Positions 1 through 8,306 of a stretch of DNA of 64,000 bases are shown piece by piece. This stretch comes from Actinomycetes bacterium. Lineage in GTDB: Bacteria > Actinomycetota > Acidimicrobiia > Acidimicrobiales > RAAP-2. Position 1 is the stretch's first letter. Each line of letters begins with the position of its first letter. Both the position numbers and the translations under genes were made by a program. Below the pieces are notes generated by a model. It searched no databases, was not told the origin of the DNA, and worked only from the letters and a program-made list of their open reading frames with translations. The stretch is from assembly GCA_021801235.1 (NCBI GenBank), contig JAJYYG010000045.1:1-64000 (forward strand), read 5' to 3'.

Positions 1-1
1 G

Positions 2-1276
2 TTGGTCCCCGCGTCGGTGGTGGGGACCAACGCCGAGGCGATCCAGACCCTCCAGTCCTACATCAACATCTTCAACAAGGACTTCGAGCTCTACGGGCGC
101 CACGTGGTGCTCGCACCCTTCAACGGCCAGGGCAACTTCATCAACGAGGACACCGGGACCGGTGCGCCCGAGGCCGAGGCGGACGCCGTCACCGCAGCCA
201 CCTCGCTGCACGCGTTCGCCGACATGTCCCTCATCGACTCGAGCGTCACCTACACCCAGGATCTCCAGGCCCAGAAGGTGATCGCCTTCGGTCTGTACCT
301 CCAGGACCAGCAGTGGTACCAGCAGAACGCCCCCTGGCAGTACACGCCGGGGCCCAACTGCACCAAGTCGGCCGACGCCATCGGGGCGCTGTTCGGCAAG
401 CAGCTGAAGGGACTCCCGGCCCAGTTCGCCGGGGGGGCGCTGAAGACCGAGCCCCGCAAGCTGGGCATCTTCTACTCGAACATCGTCGGCGAGCAGCAGT
501 GCGAGCAACAGGTGGTCCAGTCCCTCGCCTCCTACGGCGTCACCCCGGTGGCCCAGGCCAACCTCGCCTTCAACCTCTCCGAACTGGCCGGCGAGTCTGC
601 CACCGCGGTCGCCCAGATGAAGGCGGCCGGCGCCACCACCATCATCTGCGTCGGGTGCGATCCCATCTCGCCCCGCTTCTACTTCGCCGCCGCCACCCAG
701 GACAACTACTACCCCGAGTGGCTGATCGACTCCGAGTACTCCACCAACGCCAGCGCCACGCCACCCTTCATCCGCCTGCTTCCCGCCGACCAGCGCGCCC
801 ACATCCTCACCATCGGCACCCCGCCGACAGCCAGCTCACTCTCCGAGGCGGTCCACGCCTACGACCTGGGCAACACCGACCCGTCCGCCACCATCTACCC
901 GGCGTACCCACTCGTCTACGCCTCGATCCTCCAGTTCTTCTCCGCGCTCCAGCTGGCCGGTCCCGACCTGACCCCGTCCAACTTCCAGGCGGCGATGCGC
1001 TCCATCCCCCAGTCCTCCCCCGGCGGGGAGCTCGGCGGGTGGAACGGGGCGTCGGGCCCCTACGACGTGGCCTCGAGCTTCCAGATCCTGAGGTGGGACC
1101 AGGGGGCGACCAGCCCGGCCGACGGCCAGCAGGGCACCTACGAGGTGTGCAACGGGGGAGCCAGCTACCCCTTCGACACCTCGCCCCCGCTGCCGGCCCA
1201 CACCCCGCTGCACTGCGCCCTTCCGGCCGAGACTCCCCCGCGGCTGGGCACCGTGCCGTCGACCTCGGCAGCCTGA
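2..1276 (+). CDS. Branched-chain amino-acid ABC transporter substrate-binding protein (5' truncated)
   Basis: The open frame enters from the left edge, so the N-terminus and any signal peptide lie outside the window; 424 residues are visible. The protein looks like a type-1 periplasmic binding protein of the LivJ/LivK class, which captures amino acids or other small acids outside the membrane for an ABC importer. Supporting features are a first-lobe segment with the 'NIFNKDFELYGR' style, a linker with AQMKAAGATTIICV, and a late segment naming an upper ligand-binding lobe (YPLVYASILQFFSALQLAGPDL). No permease or ATPase gene follows; the next gene is convergent. The family is read from overall pattern, so the ligand is unknown. 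Confidence 0.7.
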   Translation: MVPASVVGTNAEAIQTLQSYINIFNKDFELYGRHVVLAPFNGQGNFINEDTGTGAPEAEADAVTAATSLHAFADMSLIDSSVTYTQDLQAQKVIAFGLYLQDQQWYQQNAPWQYTPGPNCTKSADAIGALFGKQLKGLPAQFAGGALKTEPRKLGIFYSNIVGEQQCEQQVVQSLASYGVTPVAQANLAFNLSELAGESATAVAQMKAAGATTIICVGCDPISPRFYFAAATQDNYYPEWLIDSEYSTNASATPPFIRLLPADQRAHILTIGTPPTASSLSEAVHAYDLGNTDPSATIYPAYPLVYASILQFFSALQLAGPDLTPSNFQAAMRSIPQSSPGGELGGWNGASGPYDVASSFQILRWDQGATSPADGQQGTYEVCNGGASYPFDTSPPLPAHTPLHCALPAETPPRLGTVPSTSAA

Positions 1277-1335
1277 CCACCGGTTGGGGCGGGACGGCAC
1301 CGGCACCTCGTCGGCGGCGGGTGGCCGGGAGGGGA

Positions 1336-2865
1336 TCACCCGGACGGCGCACCGCGGGCGAGGGCGTCCGGCGGGACGGTCCCCGCTTCGACCTGCGCCC
1401 ACGTGACCACGTACGTGGCAGGCGGGTGGAGGGTGGCGGTCAACGTCATCGCCATCGAGGTGCCGCCGGCCCAACCTCCGGCGGTCGTGTCGCCGGTCGG
1501 ATCGACGGCCGCACCCATCACCATCGCGCCCACCGGACCGAACGCGTCGAGGATCCCGTGACGGTGTCCCCAGCAGCCCGGCCCGCCGTGCGGAGGACAG
1601 TCGAGGTTGCCGCTGCCGATCCCGTCGTCGTACATCCAGCCGTAGTCGGCGTCGAGCGCGTTCACCGAACCACCTGACCACTCCTCGTCGTCCCCGATCA
1701 CCCCCGGGGGATCCGGCGGGTCACCGGCGGAGTCCGCGCCCCGTCGCGCGTTGGCGTCCATGGCCGCGCTGAGCCCGACGAACGGGGGCAGACCCCGGTC
1801 CACCCGCTCGAGGTCGGTGACGACGAAGAGCTGCGCCGGGACGGTCAGCTGGCCGAACTCCGCCGGTAGGACCATCGGGCCGATCCCCTCGGCCGACCGG
1901 GCGCGGTCGATCGCAGCCAGCACCGTGTCGGTGCAGGCGACCGAGCCGTCCAGGCCGCTCGGGGCACAGGTGCGGTAGTAGTCGGGGTCCGGCGGCTCCG
2001 AACGGGGCGGATCGGGGATGCCCGTGGCGGAGACGCCGGTGGGGGCGGACCGTAGCGGGAGGAGCTCGCCCGACGCTGCCTCGGAACCAGGCTGCGCCCA
2101 CGAACTGGTGAGCGCCGGGCTCCGACCGGTCACCTCGGTGACCACCAGCGCCATCGACGGCCCCCCCGGGTCCACCGGCCGGGTATCGCCCGTCGGATCG
2201 ACGGCGGCCCCCATCACGAGCTCCCCGCCCGGCGGAAAGCCGGCCAGCAGGGTGTTGCGGTCCGCCCAGCACCCCGGTCCGCCCGCCTGCCCGCACCCGC
2301 TCACCCCGCTCCCCGGCCCGTCGTCGTAGAGCCACTGGTCGTCCACGTCGAGCGCGTTGAAGAACCCGGCGTCGGCGTCGGAACGGGTTCCCCGGGCCCC
2401 CCCGCCGGGTGAGGGGGGGAGACCGTCCGATGCCGCCCCCTCCGCGGCCAGGCGGTCGAGACCCGCGGTGATCCCCACCACCGGGCGGAGGTGACGGGCG
2501 GTCCGCTCCGAGTCGACCACCAGGAGCATCTGCCGGTCGAACGGCAGCGACGCGAAGTCGGCGGGGAGGCGCATCGGGCCGATCCCCTCCTTCGCCCTGG
2601 CGTTGTCCACCGCGTCGAGGGCGACCTGCAGGCAACCCGGCGACTGGTCGATCCCCGACATCGCGCACGACTGCATGTAGTCGGGATCGGCGACGACCGA
2701 CGCCGGTGGGTCGGGGACCGGGGTCTGGGACTGCGAGGCGGAGCCCGAACCTGCGGACGGTGCTCCGGCGCAGCCGGTCGCCACGAGAGCGAGCACCACG
2801 AGGAGCAGGTTCGGCCGGCGCCAGACCGGAGGGCTCCTGCGGATCACCCCGGCCAGGGTAGTCAT
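1336..2865 (-). CDS. Lipoprotein with two tandem CAP-like domains
   Basis: A 509-residue secreted protein. The ATG at 2865 opens a short basic n-region, a hydrophobic core and a lipobox (VATGC), indicating a lipid-anchored extracellular protein. After the linker come two homologous units of about 190 residues, each beginning DPDYxxxCxxSGxD, continuing with an EGIGPM-LPA segment, and ending AAVDPTGDT. The second copy keeps GCWGHRHGIL, which resembles the CAP/SCP signature GHRxNIL; the first copy has ADRNTLL there and is probably degenerate. Function is unknown; CAP-like proteins are often secreted hydrolases or binding proteins. It faces the flavoprotein gene divergently, and its 3' end is convergent with the transporter gene. 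Confidence 0.65.
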   Translation of the reverse strand: MTTLAGVIRRSPPVWRRPNLLLVVLALVATGCAGAPSAGSGSASQSQTPVPDPPASVVADPDYMQSCAMSGIDQSPGCLQVALDAVDNARAKEGIGPMRLPADFASLPFDRQMLLVVDSERTARHLRPVVGITAGLDRLAAEGAASDGLPPSPGGGARGTRSDADAGFFNALDVDDQWLYDDGPGSGVSGCGQAGGPGCWADRNTLLAGFPPGGELVMGAAVDPTGDTRPVDPGGPSMALVVTEVTGRSPALTSSWAQPGSEAASGELLPLRSAPTGVSATGIPDPPRSEPPDPDYYRTCAPSGLDGSVACTDTVLAAIDRARSAEGIGPMVLPAEFGQLTVPAQLFVVTDLERVDRGLPPFVGLSAAMDANARRGADSAGDPPDPPGVIGDDEEWSGGSVNALDADYGWMYDDGIGSGNLDCPPHGGPGCWGHRHGILDAFGPVGAMVMGAAVDPTGDTTAGGWAGGTSMAMTLTATLHPPATYVVTWAQVEAGTVPPDALARGAPSG

Positions 2866-2912
2866 CGCACCACTGGTGGGGGAGCCGGCCGGATCGGGCG
2901 TCGTGGCCCGAT

Positions 2913-2942
2913 TGTTCCGGCACCCGGGGCGCGCCGTAGCCT
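2913..2942 (+). promoter_or_regulatory. Promoter of the flavoprotein monooxygenase gene
   Basis: TTGTTC at 2913-2918 and TAGCCT at 2937-2942 are separated by 18 bases and lie 50 bases upstream of the ATG at 2992. This fits a housekeeping actinobacterial promoter. Confidence 0.4.
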
Positions 2943-2991
2943 GGCACCAGGCAACGCCCCGGGGAGTGCCCGGGGTCGCCGGGGGGTCGGC

Positions 2992-4743
2992 ATGGCACTG
3001 GACATCGGCCGGAGGCGGATGGCACGGGCGGTACGGGCGGCCGGTGCCGGCCACGGGCGGCTCCCGTCGGTGACGATCGTCGGCGGGGGGATGTCGGGCC
3101 TGGGTCTCGCCATGCAGCTGGTCCGGGCAGGGTGCCGGTCGTTCACCATCGTAGAGCAGTCGGACGGGATCGGGGGCACCTGGCGCGACAACACCTACCC
3201 CGGCAGCGGCTGCGACGTCCCTTCCCACCTCTACTCGTTCTCGTTCGCGCCGAAGCGGGACTGGTCGCGCCGGTTCGCCGGGCAGCCCGAGATCCTCGGC
3301 TACGCCGAGCGGTGTGTGGATACGTTCGGGCTCCGGCCGCACCTACGCCTCCGCACCAGGGTGGAGGAGGCGCACTTCGACGAGGGGTCGGGAACCTGGT
3401 CAGTGACCGTGACCACCGAGAGGGGGGAACGGGAGGTCCTCCGCTCCGACGTGGTCGTGTTCGCCTGCGGCCAGCTCAACCGCCCGTCCATCCCCGACCT
3501 CCCGGGCCTCCCCGACTTCGCCGGGCCGACGTGGCACTCCGCCCGCTGGGACCACGAAGTCGACCTGGCCGGAAAGCGGGTGGCGGTGGTGGGGTGCGGG
3601 GCCAGCGCCATCCAGTTCGTGCCACCGGTGGCGGACGCCGCCGCCGACCTCACCGTCTTCCAGCGCACGGTCAACTACGTCGCCCCCAAGTCGGACCACG
3701 CCTACGGACCCCTCCAACGATGGCTCTTCACCCACGCCCGTCCCTACGAGCTCGCCTACCGGTGGTGGATCTACTGGTCGCTCGAAGCGCGGTGGCTCGC
3801 GTTCCGCCAGGGCAGCTGGGCCGGTCGGGCGCTGCGGGCCGCGATGGTCAAGGCGATCCGCGCCGGTGTGGTGTCCGACCGGCTGCCGGACGGGGCCGTC
3901 GTCCCCGACTACCCCGTCGGGTGCCGGCGGATCCTGATCTCCAACGACTGGTACCCCACGATCATGCGCCCCGATGTCCACGTGGTCACCGAGCCCATCG
4001 ACCACGTGGAACGCGGGGCCGTGGTCACCGTCGACGGCGTCCGCCACCCGGCGGAGATCCTGATCTTCGGGACGGGATTCGAGACGACCGACTTCCTCCG
4101 GCACGTACGGGTCACCGGGCGCCGGGGACGGACCCTGGCGGAGGCCTGGGAGGGTGGCGCCGCCGCCTACCTGGGAGTGGCCGTCCCCGACTTCCCCAAC
4201 TGCTTCCTCCTCTACGGGCCGAACACCAACCTCGGCCACAACTCGATCCTGTTCATGGTGGAGCGCCAGCTCAACCTGGTGCTCCAGTCCCTGGCCGCCC
4301 TCGCCGGGCGTGCACCGACCACCCCGAACGGAGATGCCTCCCCGGGTGCCGGGGGACGGGAGACGGTCGGGGATGCGCCAGTCACGGCGCCGGTCACCGT
4401 CGAGGTCACCCGCGAGGCCTTCTCCCGCGAGGACGGACGCGTGCAGGCGAAGATGCGCACGACCGCCTGGGTCGGCGCCTGTCACAGCTGGTACAAGAAC
4501 GCAGCAGGTCGGGTCACCAACAACTGGCCCACCTGGACGGTGCGCTACTGGTTCGACACCCTGCGCCTGCGGCCCGACGAGCTGCGTGTGGCCGTCGGTG
4601 GCCCGCGCCCCTCGACGAGCAGCGGCGGCGCCGCGGGCCACGCTTCCCGCGCCGGGAACGAAACGCCACAGCCGGCCGGGACGCCACAGCCGGCCGGGAC
4701 GCCGAGCCCGCTCCCGGCACCGGAGCCGGTCCGACCCGCCTGA
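2992..4743 (+). CDS. Baeyer-Villiger-type flavin monooxygenase
   Basis: A 583-residue FAD/NADPH monooxygenase expected to insert oxygen next to a ketone or hydroxylate a substrate. The N-terminal FAD fold shows VGGGMSGLG near residue 30. The Baeyer-Villiger fingerprint FxGxxxHxxxWD is present at about residues 176-187, followed by a second Rossmann motif (VVGCGASAIQF, about 198-208). A GTGFETTDFL segment and GPNTNLGHNS complete the usual pattern. The C-terminal 60 residues are Pro/Ala-rich and include an exact 18-base tandem duplication, so the tail is probably disordered. The ATG at 2992 is chosen because the dinucleotide fold starts about 27 residues later; earlier in-frame codons would read through the divergent promoter. 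The substrate cannot be named. Confidence 0.82.
   Translation: MALDIGRRRMARAVRAAGAGHGRLPSVTIVGGGMSGLGLAMQLVRAGCRSFTIVEQSDGIGGTWRDNTYPGSGCDVPSHLYSFSFAPKRDWSRRFAGQPEILGYAERCVDTFGLRPHLRLRTRVEEAHFDEGSGTWSVTVTTERGEREVLRSDVVVFACGQLNRPSIPDLPGLPDFAGPTWHSARWDHEVDLAGKRVAVVGCGASAIQFVPPVADAAADLTVFQRTVNYVAPKSDHAYGPLQRWLFTHARPYELAYRWWIYWSLEARWLAFRQGSWAGRALRAAMVKAIRAGVVSDRLPDGAVVPDYPVGCRRILISNDWYPTIMRPDVHVVTEPIDHVERGAVVTVDGVRHPAEILIFGTGFETTDFLRHVRVTGRRGRTLAEAWEGGAAAYLGVAVPDFPNCFLLYGPNTNLGHNSILFMVERQLNLVLQSLAALAGRAPTTPNGDASPGAGGRETVGDAPVTAPVTVEVTREAFSREDGRVQAKMRTTAWVGACHSWYKNAAGRVTNNWPTWTVRYWFDTLRLRPDELRVAVGGPRPSTSSGGAAGHASRAGNETPQPAGTPQPAGTPSPLPAPEPVRPA
4663..4698 (+). repeat. 18-bp tandem duplication in the flavoprotein tail
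   Basis: acgccacagccggccggg occurs twice head to tail (4663-4680 and 4681-4698) and adds a repeated six-residue unit to the Pro-rich C-terminus. Confidence 0.9.
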
Positions 4744-4797
4744 CCCCCGGGGGCGGTGGCGGGTCCCACCCGGTGGGCCCGAGCCTAAGGTCGTGCG

Positions 4798-5892
4798 ATG
4801 CCTGCCTCGCTGACCCAGGCGTTCGCGCAGACCTGGCCCCCGTTCGTCCTCATCGCGGGGCTGCTCGTGGTGGGGGCGGTGGCGGCCTCCGACCGGCTGT
4901 TCGAGGCGGCGGGTGGGGCCCTGGCGCGGCTGCCGGGCGGGGGGTACTCCCTCTTCCTCTCGCTGATGGCCCTGGTGGTGGTGGTCACCGTGGTCCTCAA
5001 CCTCGACACCTCGGTGGTGTTCCTCACGCCGATCGTCCTCCACGCCGCCCGGCGGCGGAAGATGGTGGAGACCGCGTTCCTCTACGGGGTGGTCTTCGTG
5101 TCCAACGCGGCCTCGCTCCTGCTCCCGGGCTCCAACCTGACCAACCTGCTGGTGATCGACGGTCGGAACGTGGACGGGCGCGCCTTCGCCGCGGGGATGG
5201 CCCCGTCGTGGGCGGCCGCCACCGTCGTCACCCTCGTCGTCGTCCTGGTCTGGCGGCGGCGGGACTTCGCCACTCCTCGCGGGTGCCGGGATCTGCCGCC
5301 CGGTGGCTCCGACACCGGGGAGCCGCCGGTGGTGCCCCGTTGGGGAGCCGGTGCGGTCGGGGTCGCCGTCGCCGCGGTGGTGGTGCTGCTGGTTCCTGAT
5401 CCCGCACTCCCCGTCTTCGGCGTGGGCGTGGGCGTCGCCCTTGCGCAGGTCGTCGCCGGACGGATCCCGGTGGGCTCGCTCCGGAGGGCGGCCAACCCCC
5501 TCGTCCTCGGCGGGCTCGCGGTGCTGGCCGTCGCGCTCGGTACGCTCTCGCGCGTGTGGGGGGCACCCGGCCGGCTGATGGCGTCCGCCGGTGGCGTGGC
5601 CACCTCCGCCATCGCGGTGGTGTCGTCGTGCCTCGTCAACAACCTGCCGGCGGCCGTGCTCCTCTCCTCCGCCACCCCGGCGCATCCCCGGGCCCTCCTG
5701 ATCGGGCTCAACCTCGGCCCGAACCTGGCGGTGACCGGCTCCCTGGCGGCGATCTTCTGGTTACGGGTGGCCCGGGCGGAGGGCGCTCAGCCGACGGTCC
5801 GCACCTACAGCGCGGTCGGACTGGTACTGGTACCGCTCTCGGTCGCCGCCGCCCTCGCCGCCCTGGCGGCAGCGTCGCCGGGGGCCGTCTGA
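4798..5892 (+). CDS. ArsB/NhaD-type inner-membrane ion transporter
   Basis: A 364-residue polytopic membrane protein of the ion-transporter superfamily that includes the arsenite pump ArsB. Two diagnostic half-repeat signatures are visible: LNLDTSVVFLTPI followed by SNAASLLLPGSNLTNLL in the first half, and SCLVNNLPAAVLLSS near the end. There are about nine to ten hydrophobic spans. It is shorter than classical ArsB (about 430 residues), and no arsR, arsC or arsA lies nearby, so arsenite export is only one possibility; another anion or Na+/H+ exchange is equally open. A TAAGGT -10 box at 4786-4791 sits six bases before the ATG, so the mRNA is probably leaderless. Confidence 0.7.
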   Translation: MPASLTQAFAQTWPPFVLIAGLLVVGAVAASDRLFEAAGGALARLPGGGYSLFLSLMALVVVVTVVLNLDTSVVFLTPIVLHAARRRKMVETAFLYGVVFVSNAASLLLPGSNLTNLLVIDGRNVDGRAFAAGMAPSWAAATVVTLVVVLVWRRRDFATPRGCRDLPPGGSDTGEPPVVPRWGAGAVGVAVAAVVVLLVPDPALPVFGVGVGVALAQVVAGRIPVGSLRRAANPLVLGGLAVLAVALGTLSRVWGAPGRLMASAGGVATSAIAVVSSCLVNNLPAAVLLSSATPAHPRALLIGLNLGPNLAVTGSLAAIFWLRVARAEGAQPTVRTYSAVGLVLVPLSVAAALAALAAASPGAV

Positions 5893-5929
5893 CCGGGTCG
5901 CACCGGTGCCGGTCCGCTGCCAGACCCCG

Positions 5930-6904
5930 TCACGACCCGAGGTGACCGGCCGGGATCGAACCCAGCCTGCCCGCCTGGTAGTCCTCGAACGCCTGGGCCA
6001 CCTCCTCCCTGGTATTCATGACGAAGGGGCCGTAGGCGTAGACGGGCTCCCGGATCGGCCGTCCCCCGAGGAGCAGGAGCTCGAGCTGCGGAGACCGGGA
6101 CTCCTGGCCCTGGCTCGCGGCCGCCACCACCGTGTCACCCGAACCCAGTACGGCCAACTGCCCGGTCTGCACCGGGCGCCGTTCCTCCCCGACCGTTCCC
6201 CGGCCCGCCAGGACGTAGACCAGCGCGTTGAAGTCGGTCCGCCACGGGAGGACCAGTACGGCTCCAGGGCTCACCGACGCGTGGACCATCGCCATCGGCG
6301 AGTGGGTCGCGCCGGGGCCGGCGTGCCCGGCCAGGTCCCCGGCGATCAGCCGCACGAGGGCGCCCCCGTCCGGCGTGGTGAGGAGAGCGACCCGCCCGGC
6401 GCCGATGTCCTGGTAGCGGGGAGGCGTCATCTTCTCCGCCCGGGGGAGGTTCACCCAGAGCTGGATCCCGTGGAACAGCCCGCCGCTTGCGACCAGATCC
6501 TCCGGCGGGCGCTCGATGTGGAGGATCCCCGAGCCGGCGGTCATCCACTGGGTCGCGCCATTGGCGATCGTGCCACCCCCACCGATCGAGTCCTGGTGCT
6601 GGAACGTACCGTCGATCATGTAGGTGACCGTCTCGAAGCCGCGGTGGGGGTGCCAGGGGGTCCCTTTGGGCTCGCCGGGTGCGTACTCCACCTCACCCAT
6701 CTGGTCCATGTGGACGAACGGGTCGAGCAGGGAACGCTCCACGCCGGCGAAAGCCCTTCGCACGGGGAAGCCCTCTCCCTCGAACCCCGCGGGAGCCGTC
6801 GTCACCGAGAGCACCGGTCGGGCACGGACCGTTCCGGCTGCGGCCCCCTCCGGCGCGACCACCGTCGGGAGCGACCCCCTGTCATCGACGTCCACTGCAG
6901 GCAT
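5930..6904 (-). CDS. Pirin family protein
   Basis: A 324-residue bicupin. Pirin-family proteins bind a metal ion in the N-terminal cupin; some have quercetinase activity or act as redox-responsive cofactors. The N-terminal metal-binding signature is visible as HPHRGFETVTY, with a later H at TAGSGILHIE and E nearby, and the C-terminal half shows the second cupin (HASVSPGAVLVLPW, GRGTVG). The ATG at 6904 is preceded by AGGAGG at good spacing. It is divergent from the RodZ-like gene; the 156-base space between them holds two small palindromes, which might be a redox-regulator site. Family assignment is firm, physiological role is not. Confidence 0.85.
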   Translation of the reverse strand: MPAVDVDDRGSLPTVVAPEGAAAGTVRARPVLSVTTAPAGFEGEGFPVRRAFAGVERSLLDPFVHMDQMGEVEYAPGEPKGTPWHPHRGFETVTYMIDGTFQHQDSIGGGGTIANGATQWMTAGSGILHIERPPEDLVASGGLFHGIQLWVNLPRAEKMTPPRYQDIGAGRVALLTTPDGGALVRLIAGDLAGHAGPGATHSPMAMVHASVSPGAVLVLPWRTDFNALVYVLAGRGTVGEERRPVQTGQLAVLGSGDTVVAAASQGQESRSPQLELLLLGGRPIREPVYAYGPFVMNTREEVAQAFEDYQAGRLGSIPAGHLGS

Positions 6905-6956
6905 GGCGAACCTCCTCGGTGGTCCCCACCCGAGTGGCGGCGACCTATCAGTCCCA

Positions 6957-6976
6957 ACAATAGTTGTGATCGCAAC
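6957..6976. promoter_or_regulatory. Overlapping palindromes between pirin and RodZ-like genes
   Basis: ACAATAGTTGT (6957-6967) and GTTGTGATCGCAAC (6963-6976, 12 of 14 bases symmetric) overlap in the divergent spacer, 53-72 bases before the pirin start. This is an operator-like arrangement; no regulator is identified. Confidence 0.35.
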
Positions 6977-7060
6977 ATTCCGGGGCACCGTCCCCCCTGT
7001 CGGGTGGCCGACCGGCACCAACAGGTACGATCGCCGCAGGTACCAGTCAGGAGACCCCCA

Positions 7061-8155
7061 GTGACCCGGCAACGTGGCGGAGCCACCCGCCGACGCGACC
7101 ACCGCCGACAGCTCCCCGCCTCGCCCGAGGCGATGGGACAGCTGCTGCGCGAGACCCGACTCGAACGCGGTCTCGACCTCGATACGGTGGAGCGTCAGGT
7201 CGGTCTCGCCCCGGGGGTCGTCGGCGCGCTCGAGTCGGGTGCACTGCGGTCGATCGGCGACCGCGAGGCGGCCGCGGCCTGCGTCTCCGTCTACGCCTCC
7301 TTCCTCACGCTCGACGGAGACGCCCTCGGTCGGCAGGCGGCCGAGCTGTGGCCACCGGGACCGGTGGGCGGGCCCCCCCTTCCCGGTGCCCGGCCGAGGA
7401 CCGAGATAGCTGCCACCGGCCTGGTCACCTCGGTCAGCACCGCCCCCGACCATCTGCGGGCCTTCACCCAGACGGGACAGATCCCGCGGGTGGGTGGGGG
7501 GGGGACCTCGGTGCCGTTCGGGACGGGATCGTCGGCGTTCGTGGTCAGCACCGGTCCGCCGACCAGCACCCTCTCGGTGGTCCAGCGCGAGGCGATCCAG
7601 GAGTCGAAGCGGGCGAGGCGCAAGGCCCGGCGGCGGCGGCGCGCCCACTGGACCCTCAAGCTGGCCACCTGGGTCGTCGCCCTGCTGGCGGCCGTTGCCG
7701 TCGCCGGCGTGGTGGTCCAGCAACGTGATCCCCGGTGGTTCGCGCAGCACCACCTGCTCCGGGTGACCGCGCCGGGGGGTGCCCCGGTGGCGGCACCGGC
7801 TCCGCCCGCCACCCGTGCCCGCACCCCGACCTCCGCCGTGGTCGTCCCCACCGGGGGCGGAGGGGGAGCCACGTCCGCCGCCTACACGGTCGCCGCCCGC
7901 CGCTTCACCCTCCGGTTGGCCACAACGGCGCCATGTTGGGTGCAGGTCAGCAGCCCGGCATCGATCAACCCGGTCTTCCAGGGCGTCCTCCCCGCCGGGT
8001 CCACCACGTCCTATCCGACGAACCAGTCCCTCACCGTGCAGGTCGGGGCCTCGGCGGTCCAACTGGTGGTCGTGGTCGGCGGAAGGTCGGTCTTCACCAC
8101 CACGCCGTCCAACGCCCCGTTCACCTACAGCTTCACCGCCGCGCCCGCCTCCTGA
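7061..8155 (+). CDS. RodZ-like helix-turn-helix membrane protein
   Basis: A 364-residue single-span protein. Residues about 25-95 resemble the RodZ/HTH_25 domain (LLRETRLERGLDLDTVE, then VGALESGALRSI). A long linker, a basic patch rich in Arg/Lys and one transmembrane helix (LATWVVALLAAVAVAGVVV, about residue 200) follow, then a Pro/Thr/Gly-rich stretch and a C-terminal all-beta domain of the DUF4115 type, about 80 residues. RodZ proteins link the cytoskeleton to cell-shape or division machinery; in actinobacteria without MreB the role is unclear. The GTG at 7061 is preferred to the ATG at 7133 because AGGAG lies about eight bases upstream. Transcribed divergently from pirin. Confidence 0.7.
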   Translation: MTRQRGGATRRRDHRRQLPASPEAMGQLLRETRLERGLDLDTVERQVGLAPGVVGALESGALRSIGDREAAAACVSVYASFLTLDGDALGRQAAELWPPGPVGGPPLPGARPRTEIAATGLVTSVSTAPDHLRAFTQTGQIPRVGGGGTSVPFGTGSSAFVVSTGPPTSTLSVVQREAIQESKRARRKARRRRRAHWTLKLATWVVALLAAVAVAGVVVQQRDPRWFAQHHLLRVTAPGGAPVAAPAPPATRARTPTSAVVVPTGGGGGATSAAYTVAARRFTLRLATTAPCWVQVSSPASINPVFQGVLPAGSTTSYPTNQSLTVQVGASAVQLVVVVGGRSVFTTTPSNAPFTYSFTAAPAS

Positions 8156-8243
8156 GGCTCGCGCCTGCCCCACCCGGGGTGCCCGCCCCGAGCCACGCTC
8201 CGCTCGCCGACGGGCCCGGCCCGCCCACCGCCCACCGCCCACT

Positions 8244-8269
8244 TGTTACATTTCCTCGCCGGTGTAACA
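8244..8269. promoter_or_regulatory. TGTTACA-N12-TGTAACA operator over the hydrolase promoter
   Basis: A perfect 7-bp inverted repeat (8244-8250 and 8263-8269) overlaps TTGTTA (8243-8248) and TAACAT (8265-8270), which are 16 bases apart and look like -35 and -10 boxes. The TetR gene downstream of the hydrolase is the obvious candidate regulator. Confidence 0.5.
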
Positions 8270-8306
8270 TCCGCGGGTGGGGCCGATCCCACCGGGAGGG
8301 GGCACG

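Noticed and set aside
4798-5892. Naming the transporter arsB
   Set aside because: No other ars gene is nearby and the protein is shorter than ArsB, so only the superfamily is called.
5930-8242. A 770-codon minus-strand gene joining pirin to upstream sequence
   Set aside because: Only the last 324 codons are pirin, with their own ribosome-binding site; the rest is antisense to the RodZ-like gene.
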